From Parapristionchus giblindavisi (lineage: Eukaryota; Nematoda; Chromadorea; Rhabditida; Diplogasteridae), in contig CALSFV010000281.1 of the NCBI GenBank assembly GCA_943737045.1, forward strand, positions 447,001 to 511,000: a stretch of 64,000 nt of DNA, in the 5' to 3' direction. Below, one piece after another: positions 23,037-36,200 of this stretch. Position 1 is the stretch's first letter, and each line of letters starts with the position of its first letter. The notes beneath the pieces are model-generated. The model ran no database searches. It was not told the DNA's origin and was given only the letters and a program-made list of their open reading frames with translations. A program made the translations under genes and the position numbers.

Positions 23037-23765
23037 TATGGTGGCGAGAACCAGTCACTAGTCACTAATTATTCTCTCTCTCCAACTAGTGCGTAATATT
23101 TTCCACTCTCTCTGCTACTCTTCTGTCCCCTGTGGCAGCCGTGCGTTGGGGTCACGGTTGAGTAGGAAAATTACTCTTTTTCTACTCTTTTTGTTTTTTC
23201 TCGGCTCTAAGTAATCAAAATGTGCAAATCTATATATTTTTGGAATCTACAAGTCAAGGGCTATCCAATAAGCCTAAAATTGGATGTCAAAAAGATTAGA
23301 GACGCCGCTTGGTTGTTTATGACGATTGTGGGCGGAGTCTATCACTATGCAAGAGGTTAAATGACGACAACGAAGAGTTTTAATTGTGATTAGAATGACT
23401 TTAATAACATGATAATCATAAATGATATTATAATAGTCTTCCTATCCGTCTTATCGGAAGTGCTGGAATGCATAACATGAGAATTCGACGAAATTTAAAA
23501 GTTATCTTTGACAGTCAATTTTAGGCTTATTGAATAGCCCTTTGCTTGTAGATTCCAAAAATATTCAGATTTGCAAATTTCGATTACTTATAGCCGAGAA
23601 AACCCAATAGGAGTAGAAAAAGAGTAGCTAAAATTACTCACTAATGTTTTGATGACCTCATCACTACTAACCGTCGCGCGAGAGGTCGTAAATGTGCCTC
23701 TCTCGGTTGAGTAGAGAGAGACTGTCACTAGGACTAGTGACTAGTGACTGATTCTCGCCACCCTA
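23037..23765. mobile_element. hAT-like foldback element, copy 2
   Basis: Duplicate of 7374-8102, including the ATAGACAC flanks. Confidence 0.85.
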
Positions 23766-24069
23766 ATAGACACTGTTCATCAGATCTACTAATTTTCTTG
23801 TTTATGCGCACTTTCGTCACTATTCTATGATTTATGTCTGCGTAAGCCGTTATCTTCACATTATCAATATTATTTTTTGTAACCAGTTGAAATCACCTTC
23901 AAAATGATCTTGTCAGCAGACTCATTGGTACTTGCTTCTTTCCTAGTTTCTTCCTTGGTCCTGAAAGGAAAGATAATTTTTAGGTTATATCATATCACTT
24001 TAATTTGTTCCATTTACGCTATATCTGCACATTCCTTTGGTCATCGGGAGATAGAAAGGCACACTGAGG

Positions 24070-24218
24070 GCAAACTTACCTGGCAAATCGTTACCCCGAT
24101 ACACTTTCCTGGCAAACGATTACCCCAAATGGTGAATTATTCAACAGCTGAATTCACCGTTTGGGGTAATCGTTTGCCAGGAAAGTGTATCGGGGTAACG
24201 ATTTGCCAGGTAAGTTTG
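24070..24218. repeat. 149 bp near-perfect hairpin, copy 2
   Basis: Duplicate of 8407-8555. Confidence 0.85.
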
Positions 24219-24532
24219 CTCTCATTGTCAGTGCAGGCTACAGTGGATAGAAGGAGGATAGTGGGCTGTGCGCATGGCTCTTAGGATTTTTATATTGCAG
24301 ATTCGATTGGAAAATTTACAATTTTTGCCAGGTTATGCCCCATGACGGTATGTAATATTTAGCCCAGGTTACGCAATTTATAAAGTTGGGTGTGTTGTTT
24401 TACTACGTCTGAACTATTTGTCACGGAAAATTTGAAATTTATGACGCTAGCCAACAAAGTTGGCTTTCTCTCTCGCTGCTCTCGTCCCAGCTTCTTTTTT
24501 GATTAAATTCCTTATTTTCAAAGCTCATATGT

Positions 24533-24853
24533 ATATTAGAGATGCCCACAAAACCTTTTACTATATTACTGATCTTTGATATTTGTATTTTGATCTTTGA
24601 TCTTCGTCAACAATATTTAAAACAATGGGCCAAAATCGAAATTTCAATTTATTTGTCAATGTGAGATTTATGTTAATTTAACAGAAAATAACAAGTGAAA
24701 TTCAATACGAAAGACAAACTGTCGAAAACCTCTATTTTCGTCCATTGTTTGAATATTGTGGACAAAGATCAAAGACCAAATATAATACAAAGATCAAAGA
24801 TCAAAGTTCAGCAATAGAGTAAACGCTTTTGCGAACATCTCTAACATATATAT
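24533..24853. mobile_element. GATCTTTGATC-containing foldback, copy 2
   Basis: Duplicate of 8870-9190; differs at AAAACCTTTT versus AAAAGCTTTT in the left arm. Confidence 0.7.
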
Positions 24854-25635
24854 TTTTTGCTTGTTCAGCCCTAGTAGGGGTCTCCACTCTAACGATGTTT
24901 CAGAAGCACATGACTTTTCACTAACGAACTATAATATATTTTTTGTTTTCGTTATAGGGAGAGTAACCTTTGTCAATATACGCGTTTAACTCGTGGGGGG
25001 GGGCTCTCAACACGACGTTACAATAGTGATAATAATCAAACACATTTAGTAAGTTTTGCATATTGTCCGTATAAAATGTACTTGCATAATTGCCTTGCTA
25101 CTGCTGCTAAACAGAGAAAGAACTATCGATCGACCCCCCTTTACGTCCCTTACCTTCTCTTCGCGCTCTCTGATCTACGTACCATCTCGCTTGAACTCTC
25201 TCACTAAACACAGAAATTCATTGTGGCTCTGGCTCGCTACTCTCGTACCAAATAAACAAGTGCATTTTATACGGTCAATACACGAGTATGCCAAAGTTAT
25301 TGAATGCGTCCATATGTTCTCTCATTCCCTCTGATTTTGCATATCTCGAGAGATTCCCTACATTGATTGATTAAAATTTGAATACAAGAGAAATGTGCTT
25401 CGTGGTGAGCGTCTGCACCTCATGAGGTGGCCTTTTCCAGGGGGAATTTACATATTGCAATGGTTACTCTCCCTTAGTTATCATGAAAAGGTCAATATAA
25501 AGATATAGATGGCGCGCAGAAGGATAGATTAATCAATAATAGTAGGAAAAGATATAGATTGGATAGGGATGGCTAGACAAAGGTACAATATAAGATAATG
25601 ATATAGAAGAATCAGAGATACTTATAGTGAAGCAG

Positions 25636-25929
25636 TCATCTACCGTCTTCAAAAATTTGAAAGAAACATTTGACATAGATATGATATAACTGACCGTTCT
25701 CTTTCGCCTCCACTACCACCATCTTCATCCCTTCTTCTTTCATCTTCAGCCCTTCTTCTTTCATCTTCAGCCCTTCTTCTTTCATCTTCAGCCCTTCTTC
25801 TTTCATCTTCAGCCCTTCTTCTTTCATCTTCAGCCCTTCTTCTTTTATCTTCATCCCTTCTTCTTTTATCTTCATCCCTTCTTCTTTCATCTTCATCACT
25901 TCCACAAATCCTTTCAGACATGGATTTAC
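25636..25929 (-). repeat. 21 bp minisatellite in a possible exon, copy 2
   Basis: Same KEEG/EDERRR-encoding array as 9975-10268, with unchanged unit number and both frames still open. Confidence 0.55.
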
Positions 25930-26334
25930 CTGCAATGATAGATTGTTAGTGTGATTGGATGATGACTGAAGCATACGTGGGCGGGGTATAGCATAAAAAT
26001 GTCTGGGACCCTGCAGAAATCGTGTGGACCATGCCTAGGCAGTTCTCTGGCCAGTTGATCTAACAGATATTACGTGAGAATAGCACTTTGCATAAAAGAA
26101 AGAGACCCTTGAGTTGGCATGATTGATTCAAGCATCGATTAGCACGAGGCAGCATGCTAATTTTGTATGGAAATTAGCGTGAGGGTCAATGGGAAAGTGA
26201 GAGAGTCAAGTATGCAAATCGAACTGGCACTCTCTTCTTGCCTTAAAAGCTGTATTTTCAAAACTCGAGGGTCTCCATCTTTAATACAAAGTTGATTGGA
26301 AGGTATCATGTAGAGGCACTGAGTCGGATGATAT

Positions 26335-27325
26335 GAGGCCGTTTGCGTAGGACTCGACTAAGTGCCGGCACAGTAAAAAAATCAAATTTTGGAGATCGAG
26401 TTTCTCAAGGGTGCTTATGATGATGGTCACGTTCATTTTGCACCTAGATACACCGTTGAGGCCAGACGACGTCGCGTTGAAATCGCGTTTTTAGTCATTT
26501 CTCGTGACCCGATAGTGCTAAAAATTGCACAATATACCCTCAGGGGCAGAATTTGATGGCGATCACGCCTGTCTAATTCATTTTTCATGGAAAAATTTCA
26601 GAAATTTTCAAAATTGGAAATTCAGTCGATGGAAAAAGTCCGTTTTGCGAGATACATAGATCGGACCGGAATGGCATCAGGATTCCCTAGAAAAAATTTC
26701 AGCCAATTTGCGCCCGAGTCGTTCGAGATAATCAACTTTTAGTGTAGTCATTTTGCCGTTGAAGAGTAGGAAAGAGGCTAGAGAGTATGGAATTGTGAGA
26801 GAGCAGAGAAGGTTGAAGGGAAGGGCATCCCGTCCACTCCCCTTCATTCCCATCCTGATCGTCTCACCTGCCTCTTTGCTCTCTCGCCCCAGCACACTCT
26901 CTCGTCTCTTGCCACCGCATCAACGGTAAAATGACTACACTAAAAGTTGATTATCTCGAATGACTCGGGCGCAAATTGGCTGAAATTTTTTGTATGGAAT
27001 CCTGATGCCATTCCGGTCCGATCTATGTATCTCGCAGAACGGACATTTCCATCTACTGAATTTGCAATTTTGAAAATTTCTGAAATTTTTCCATGAAAAA
27101 TGAATTAGACAGGCGTGATCGCCATCAAATTCTGCCCTTGAGGGTATATTTTGCAATTTTTAGCACTATCGGATCAAGAGAAATGACGAAAAACGCGATT
27201 TCAACGCGACGTCGTCTGGCCTCAACGGTGTATCTAGGTGCAAAATGAACGTGACCATCATCATAAGCACCCTTGAGAAACTCGATCTCCAAAAGGTCGA
27301 TTCTTACGCAAACGTCCTCATATGT
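26335..27325. mobile_element. Long foldback element, copy 2
   Basis: Duplicate of 10674-11664 with one visible change in the left arm (GACTCGACT for GACTCCACT). Confidence 0.85.
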
Positions 27326-27379
27326 TATTCAAGAAATTTTTGAAAAGTAGGGGAGAGAGTACATCAAGAAAGGAGAAAT

Positions 27380-27420
<41 letters not shown>
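27380..27420. repeat. (GA)n microsatellite, copy 2
   Basis: Shorter version of the array at 11720. Confidence 0.95.
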
Positions 27421-27425
<5 letters not shown>

Positions 27426-27429
27426 TAGG

Positions 27430-28542
27430 GCAGGAGATCCAATCAATATTCTCATTCACTCATATCTCTATTTATTCCTATCATTAATTTCTATTATATC
27501 ATTCTGATCAGTCTATAGTTTATTCTTAATTCAACTTCTATTAGTTGTTTTTGTCTATTGCAATTGTTCACTTATTGAACAACTTCATATTTAAGATTTT
27601 CATGTATACAGAGTCAATTTGAACTTCACCTCATTTGGAGTCTGTGGAAACTCCTTTGAGATCATCTCGAATGGCTCCTAAACTGGTCCTATTGTGATCG
27701 AAAGATCTAAGATCACTTTTGGTACTGTATCATACATATTGCTTATGAAACATTGATTGATAGCTAAAGAAGGATGTGTGAGACGCGAGACTGTAGTTAC
27801 TAGATATCATATTCTGTCTAGGGTTGTTAAAGTGAGGCTGAGGGGATGACATTTGATCTTTGAACTCTAAATCCGTCTTTCATTAAATACTATTCTTATT
27901 ACCTGAACATCGTTCTGTATTTTCATCATCTATTCCCTTCAGTATCCTTCCCTCTCTCACTCACTCTAATACATTCTCCATATTATGTACTCTCTAACCC
28001 TCTTCCTTTGATTCAAACTACAATACCTATTCACCCTTTTTCATTCCTTATCCTCTTCCATTTCTTCTCTTCATCTTCCTCCTTCCTTCATCCTCCTCCC
28101 GTTTAATCTTTCATTATAATATTCGTGGAATTTTCTTTCATGATCTTTGATCTTTGGTCTTTAGATTTCAATCATTATGCGTCTGTATATTGCTGATTTC
28201 TCATCATGCTATTGAATCAAATCCTTCATTGCTTTCTTTATCATTTTGAATACTAATATTATACCTTCGTTCGGATGCACGAAGCTCAAGCTTGGCTCAA
28301 TGGCTCACTTAGTCTCGATTCTAACTGATGTATACGTGGACGAGGATGACATAGGATACGATAGATGAGAATTATCGATTGATGATAATATATTGATTGA
28401 ATGAAGAGGATCATCGAATATTGTTTCAAGTAAGTTGTTCATTGATCCATTATTGATTAGATTGTGTTTCTATGATATTTTCTATATTTTGTCAAACTTT
28501 GATCTACCATTCATTACTTATCGATCGATTAGTCTCCATGTG
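27430..28542. other. No gene seen; array segment, copy 2
   Basis: Counterpart of 11,800-12,915. Nothing supportable as coding. Confidence 0.5.
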
Positions 28543-29028
28543 TATTACTGATATAACGGATCGGATATGCTCGGAATCATTAGATATTCCCTTCATTTCT
28601 CGATCTATCCTATCAGTTTGCATTATATGGGATATGCATTTTTGATCTTTGAACTCTTCATATCATATCGTCTCTGAGATTTAGTAAATCCGCTGTAGTA
28701 TGGTTTGTGATTTTATTCAATCATTTTAATGTGAGAGACCAGTGACAAATGAGGAAACAAACTATACTATCGGTCTTTTCGGGGATTTCTCCATTGTCAT
28801 CAAATTCAACGAATTGAAACACGAAACTTGTTGAGACACCCCTGTAGTGTACGATAATCAATAAATTCGACGAATTACAAAATAAATGTTTATTTCAACC
28901 GATCAACTGCAACTACAACAATATACCCGTTGATGGAACCTAAAACGACAACTATCGATTGGCACGACAAAATCATATTATCGATTGATGATTGACTGCT
29001 CGGGGAAGGACGCCTCCACCGTATTCAT

Positions 29029-29910
29029 CTATGCTTGTTTAGCTCCCTCGATAGGAGTTTCATCGAACGACTTTCCGAAGAAGGGAAACCACAGATTGGT
29101 ACCTGTTAAGAAGGAAAATTATCAAAAGATCATCATTAAATCGATAAATAGGGATATTGAAAGTCTTAACAACGGATCAAAGATAAAATCTACATAGCGC
29201 AATCATGTACTACTAGACCTTAGCATAACAAGCATCCCTATAAATGCAGTACCTCACAATGATAAATCAGTCATTATCCCTGATTCAAGTGTATTCACAA
29301 TTAATGAGGTACTGTATATAATAGAATACATATTAGTCCTGCACTCCCCTCCCTCTTCTCCCTCCCCAATTCCTAACACCCACTTTCCCCATTCACTTAT
29401 TTATTCAGTCGTCATTTCAAATGTTGTCACATCTTTAGTGGATGTATGATAAATAAATAATAAATAAAAAGTCAAACAACCAACCAAACTTCTGTCTCTC
29501 TTCAGCCAGGGCATTCCTCTCCTGACAGTAGTTATGGAACTGCTCCTTCGATAGCGTCAGCCACTTGTAGAAACCGTGTCCCACGGGGAATATCTGCGAT
29601 TGGGAAAGCTCGACTACCGTACACTCACTCATGGCACCGCCCACACCACTCACCATTGCAGAGGAGCAGGCACCGAAAACGATCCACAGAGGAGCAGTGG
29701 GATAACGGAGGAGAAAACGACTGAAATAAAATTGAATTCAAATGATCAATCGATAAAGACCGTATAATTAGAGACCAATCGATAAATTTACCGTATGAAA
29801 GCAGGAGTAAATCGTCGTTTCGGTGTCTGGTAATACGTGGCCCTACACCGTATCTGTTGAGAGGAGGGTACTGTAGTCGGCGATCGATATGATGACAGTA
29901 TACCCCACAT
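29029..29910 (-). CDS. Small single-TM, probably mitochondrial protein (142 aa), copy 3
   Basis: Exons 29910-29792, 29720-29485 and 29102-29029. Compared with copy 1, the exons carry three silent changes (two in exon 3, one in exon 2) and only conservative replacements (Thr16 to Ser; Val to Ile in SQVFP/SQIFP), whereas introns and flanks differ by many substitutions and indels. That pattern is what selection for the protein would leave. The splice sites, start and stop are kept. It lies 389 bp downstream of the FAM173 stop on the same strand, so the two could be co-transcribed. Family not recognised. Confidence 0.78.
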
Positions 29911-29952
29911 CTACAGTAAACTCTCATTATCTGCCGAACAACTTGTTAGTAT

Positions 29953-30104
29953 CATACATTTTCATACCCTCACAGCGTGAGGATCAACGCACTATATAAG
30001 GGTCATTTTTTATGTGAAACATTACAATTTAGAAATCGATCCACTATATTTCGAAAATCGACCGACTATATAAAACAATCCGGTGAGGGCGTCGAAAATG
30101 AATG
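29953..30104. mobile_element. CATACATT-type MITE, copy 3
   Basis: Same insertion as 1423-1574, between the small gene and FAM173. Confidence 0.7.
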
Positions 30105-30298
30105 GTTAGTACTGTGTTAGGACAAATGGTCAGATACTGTAACGTGGTGGTTCACCAATGCTTTGACAACGAACAATTGTAGTTTTTTTAAAGAATGTTT
30201 ATTCCATAATTCCAATACAAAAACCAACAACAATCCACAGAGATCAAGAAATAGCAACAACTAATCAATCAATAAGATCTACCGTAATATTGATTACT

Positions 30299-33200
30299 TC
30301 ACTTCCTACAGTATACCCAGACCGCATCGATTCCTTCTCCAATCTGTTCTTGTAGTAGCCAATGTTCGTTGTCAGGAAGGGGGAAGCGGCATGCGAGAAG
30401 ACGAGATCCAGAGTTCATCTCGGAGAGTTTGGGAACGAGATCACCCATCTTAATTCACGCTTATTATTATTATTACTTTCATTAAAAAAATCGATATATA
30501 ATTTTCAGTCAAAAGATTTGCTACAATGGGTAAGAAACTAGACTCTGAGATGATAAGAAGACCCAAAGAAAGAAAAATCAATAATATACCAGACTCTCAG
30601 CTCCAAATATGACGGCAGTCTTATAGTCAACAACAGGAGTCTTGAATATGTCTCGACGAGAGAATGAAGCCGGTGCTGATAGTGAACCACGAGAGGTCAA
30701 TGCCTTCCACTGCAATCAATCAATAATCTATAGTTCTTTTTTTCTTTCTTCATTATTTCCATCATAACCATACATTTTCCTACCCTCACAATGTGAGGAT
30801 TGACCCACCATATACGGCTCATTTTCAGGGTCAACCCACTATATAAAGCTCATTTTTTATAGATTGGTGGAGGTCCGTCGCGTTATCAGCGAATCGGCTG
30901 ATAACGCCACGGAGCACAATCAGCCTCCTTATTACAACTGGTCGTGCTAAGAGGGTTTGTCGCCTCTCAGGCTCGGTTCATTGCTATATTCGCAATGATT
31001 ACACTACTGATCAGCTGGAGCACGACAGATCGCTCAGAAGGGAAGCAGGTGCTCGCAATGCAGCTGCTGGTCAGCTCTTATGGGTAGTCCGAGATCTTAA
31101 ATTAATACAACTACCTAATGCTCGACCTCTTCCTCCTAGATCTCAGGCATCACTCGATAAGAGAAGCAAGACTGAGCACTCTCGACACTCTGGGACTCCT
31201 GCACCTCAACCTCCCGAACCCGCCGAATCAGACTACCCCAGCATTCTGGAAACATTCAGGATTGCCTTTGAACGCAAGGCTGCACAGTCTGGAGGAGTAA
31301 GCGGTGGTTCTGGAGGGAGTGGTGCTGGAGCCCGTAAGCGGGAAGGAGCCTCTACGGGACGAAGGACGACTAGATCTCAGACAAAAGATCTCGAACAACA
31401 TGGTAACGAGATAGATCGGAACAAGAGCAACATGAGGGATCAGGAACGCTCAACTCCTGATCCCGGTACAGGTACCGATCCCACCCATGACCCTATCATA
31501 GCATAGGATACTAGTCATTCCGTCCAACATGATTGCCTACCAGTCCTCTCATCTATTACATCTTCAGCTATCTCTCACTCTTTGATCTCCTCTCACGATT
31601 CCATTCACTGTACGCTTATAAATGCTCGATCCATTGGTTATAAGATTCCTTTAATTGATGATTTTCTAAGAACCTTCAACTACTCTTGCCTCCGCAAGTT
31701 CTCATGGTCCACAACTGAGTTCACCACCACACAGTCCTCGCTCACTCGCACTGTCATCCTCTATCTTCGTCCAAGAGAGGGACCACTGTATCCTATGAGA
31801 GATCCCCCTTTCCACCCCGAGATATCAAACCCTGACTCCCCAATATATCACATTTAAATTTCATGAATTTTCACTAGTCACTTTTATGTGTTTCGTTTCG
31901 TGCATACGCACGTTGATAAAATATAAAATATATACTCCATTGCCGCCTTCACTGAAACATGGGCTTCCAATTCCATTATCTCTGACTCTATGCTTAGTAT
32001 GAATAGATTTTCGGTGTATAGACTAGATCGCGACCACCATGGAGGTGGTATAGCACTGCTTGTTCATAACACCATCCAATCTGCATCTTTATTCGCTCAA
32101 TCTTTCTCGCCTTTTTGCCAATCAATGGGAGTAAATCTCTATATCACAAATAGTCTAATAATTCAAATCTACTTAGTTTACAGAAGCCCATCATGCGATT
32201 CACTCCACTTCTCTCAGTGTCTTTCTCATATCTCGGATCTCATCTGCGCTAATAATCGCCCGTACATAATTTTGGGCGATTTCAATTGTCGAGAAATCGA
32301 TTGGCAAACAATGAACTGCACTACAGCGCTACCCTTGACTCATCATTCACGTATGCTTCTCAGCTTTGCACAGGCCCATTCAATCAATCAAATGGTGCAA
32401 TCACCTACTAGAGGGACAAGCCTATTAGACTTAGTACTATCATCTGACCCATCCATCATCATGAATTGTCGCGTTATCCCACCATTGCCTCATCTCGATC
32501 ATTCCCTGGTCTCTTTTTCCATTCGTGCTAAAACGGCCAAAGCCCCTCCAACCAAGATCCCGGACTACAAAAACACAGATTGGAATGCCGTACAATATGC
32601 TATCGCTTCTCTTGACTGGTATTCCATATTAAGCCAATGCGACCAAACAGCTGACGCACTCTACACCGCCTTTTCCTCTCGCATTACCACTATTATAAAT
32701 ACTTTCATTCCACTACGAAAAGTTTGTAATAATAATAAAGCACTCTCCCCATCGTCTCTCAATCTCCTACGACGATGCCGAAGATTATATAGAAATAGAC
32801 ATTCTATTGGTATTGGCCCCTTTCTTCGTCTCAACAAACGGTTACGCAAATCCGTTGCTAAGTCCCGTAGAATACGCGAACGATCACTATTCCGCAATCC
32901 TAACTCCAAGAATTTTTTCAAATTTGCCAACGAACGTATCAAGGATGGGTCATCTTCAATTGGATCTTTAATGACAAGCAATGGTAATGTTCTTACGTCC
33001 GATGTAGATAAGGCGCAAGCCCTAGCCGATTATTTTAACGAGTCTTTTAATCATACGATATACCCACTTGCCACAAATGCGCCTTCTCATACTAATGAAT
33101 CCATCGATTTTGCTTATTTCTCTGCCTCTCGAATAGAAAAAATAATAAGGAAATTACCAAATAGAATTTCTACCACTCCAGACTTTATTCCGTACTCATT

Positions 33201-36200
33201 TCTGCGCAGAACAGCAGCCCAAATCTCCATTCCGTTATCTATTCTCTTTCATCGTTTTCTTCTTTATTCTATGGTCCCTTCCTCCTGGCGCACGGCAATA
33301 GTTCGTCCAATATATAAACGAAAGGGAGCAAAGCACTCAATAAGTAACTATCGTCCTATTTCATTAACAAGTGCATGTTGTAAGGTTATGGAAAGAATTA
33401 TATGTCAAGATATCTCGCACTTCCTGAATGAAAATGACTTGTTGAGTAATTCACAGCATGGTTTTCGTTTGAAACGCTCATGTAATACCTGTCTTCTAAC
33501 TACTTTCAATCACTGGCACCGCCATCTTGATAGAAAAAGTTATATCACATGCGCATATATTGATTTCAGCAAAGCGTTCGATGCTATTCCAATAAATCTT
33601 CTGGTCCAAAAATGCGAACAATATGGAATACGGGGATGTCTCCTGAATTGGATTTCTTCCTTCCTACAATCTCGATCACAATCCGTACAAGTTGGTCTTT
33701 CCCAATCCCGCCCATACAATACAGTTAGCGGTGTACCACAAGGTAGCTGCTTAGGCCCCTTGCTTTTCTCTCTTTTCATTAATGAACTACCTTCCCTACT
33801 CCCTAGGGGTGCATTTTGTTCTATCTATGCCGATGACATGAAGATTTACTCCTTTAATGATCCGTCCATTATTCAACACTCACTGAACATTGTACATGAA
33901 TGGAGCATGAATTTTGGTCTTTGCATGTCCAAAACAAAGTCCGTTGTCATGCATATTGGCGCCGGCCATCCTGACATTGCTTTATATGTAGACAATGAAG
34001 TTCTTCCCGTGGTAGAAGAGTTTACAGATCTTGGTGTAACGTATAATAATAAGTTAGAGTTTCATAACCACATTACAAATATCGTCAACAAGGCGAAAGC
34101 ACGATGCGCATACATTCATAGATCTTTTATGTCTCGCTCCATAAATGTTTATGCACGTCTTTTTCAGACTTACGTCTTGCCTGTTCTGGAATACTGTAGC
34201 GAACTGTGGAATCCCAATAGTGTCATGCTGAATGATCTAATTGAGTCCTGTCTGACCTCATATTCCAGGAGAGTCCTTGCGAAGTGCGGCATACCCTACA
34301 CAAACTACGCCGAGGCACTCAATCTACTCAATCTCCGCTCGCTCAAACATCGTCGAACCTGTTTAGATCTTTCTTTTGTATTCAAAATTGTTCACGGATT
34401 CGTTGATGTCGATTGTAGGCAATTTTTCATCATTTCGAGTAATCTAAATCGTACTAGAGGTCATCCTATGAGAATGTGTTGTAATAGATGTAATAGTAGT
34501 AGATATCTTTCATTCTTCTCCAATAGAATTGTTAATAGTTGGAATAGTCTTGATACATTAATTGTAACTTCCCCCAACCCAATAGTTTTCAATAATCGTA
34601 TTAAAGCTGTAATCTCGTAATTTAGCAGCTATCTTCGAATCTTATTCATTTCTAAAGTATCGCTTTGAGTTTATCTTCCTTCCCTCATTATATAAGAAGC
34701 GATAAATATATTATTATTATTATTATTATACTTATTACACATCTGGTCTCTGTCCATATACGAGTAGTTCTGTCATGAATCAATAATCCGACAAAGTTAT
34801 GCTACCGTAGCCCGTACGATCGAATACAACTAATCGATAATTACCTACCTTACTGTACGCCACCAGAATCGAATTCAGCTCCACTCCACTGCTCGCGATT
34901 CCGATCTTGGCGCACTCCAGAACCTTAATCATTGCACATTACCATTTATTGATCTTTTAAACATATTATTCGTTTTCAACCCCTTTCCCCAGACTGACTC
35001 GCATTGATTGACTGGTCGACCCTGAAATGGCTCTGAAAAGAGGATTACGCTTGTATTAGTCTGTGTCGCTCTCCTCTCACTGCCTAATCCCTCCTCCCTC
35101 TCAATATACAATACAATACAAATTCAATCGTAGATCACCCTCTGAATTCCATCACAGAAGAGTTTTTTGAACTTTTGCAAAATCAATACTCCTTTACAGT
35201 ATGAAAACTCGCTCACCTCATCGATAGATTCCCCATAATAGACAGGCATATAGTGTGATTGGTTTACTGTAGTCTGACTGTTTAATGCACAATAGGCTAC
35301 GGTAACAGGGAACAATGCAACGGGATTGAATCATTGGCTATTGCGCTGTTAAAAAGTAACGAAAAGAAACTGAAAGAGACGAGAGAGTGTGTAAAACGAG
35401 GAGCTGTTTCTCTGATTTTCTGCTCTTTTCGCAACTTTTGAACAGAGAGCTATTGACTAGTACTGACATATTGGAAAGGGTGTTCAGCGGAATCATCGAG
35501 TATAAATAGACAACAGAGTCATGGTAATGATTGGTGGGAGATTGACAGTATATACGGTATATCGGATACTGTAACAACAACGGTGTACGGTATGTGTGGT
35601 TGGAACTAGTGAGAAACAAATGTAGTTAGTCTTATTCGGTCGGAATAATGACCAGTCAGAGAGGGCTTTACACAGATTGAAAATTTTAGAGAGTATATAT
35701 AAACAATGAATAATATTATTAAGAAATAACATAATTGACTAGAATAAACTCTATAATACTGTACTGATGGGAGATTTCGGTTGGCCGTGAGTGTCATATT
35801 TGATCTTTGATCTTTCGAGTATAAGCTTACAAGTTATTGCCTAGAATGTAGTAGTAGTTGGTCATTCACAGTGCGTGGATATAGGCAGAAGATATCAATG
35901 ATAGGGGTAAACAACATCTAACAATTATCATAAGTGAAATGGAAATTGGAATGATCGAGTGACTGCTTTGTGATGATGTCAAAGTCGTCAGATTGGGGGC
36001 TAGAAAATGAGCCAAGACGCCAAATTGTGGTTACACAGTGTACATGATTGTTACTTATGAGAACTAGAGGGTGTGATAGAGAAGGAGCAAGAATGACTGA
36101 GATCGGAAATGATGATGACGACTATCGATTACAGTAGTCTGTCGATTACCGTAGTCTATCGATTACAGTAGTCCTATCTACAATTAAAGTATCCCTACTT

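Larger units (their letters stand above)
30862..34735 (+). mobile_element. CR1-like LINE, nearly complete, interrupted
   Basis: Starts GATTGGTGGAGGTCCGTCG and ends GAAGCGATAAATATATT with (ATT)n. It carries ORF1, an in-frame TAG at 31504-31506 and ORF2. It lies in intron 2 of the FAM173-like gene, in the sense opposite to it, at nearly the same place as the deleted LINE of copies 1 and 2 but from a clearly different subfamily (the RT regions differ at roughly half of residues). An extra 252 bp segment interrupts the endonuclease. Confidence 0.88.

Noticed and set aside
27382..27507. Frame with RERERE run
   Set aside because: Translation of the (GA)n microsatellite only.
1..35680. CRISPR-like or bacterial mobile array
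   Set aside because: The regular repetition is a eukaryotic segmental duplication with introns and LINEs; no direct repeat/spacer structure exists.
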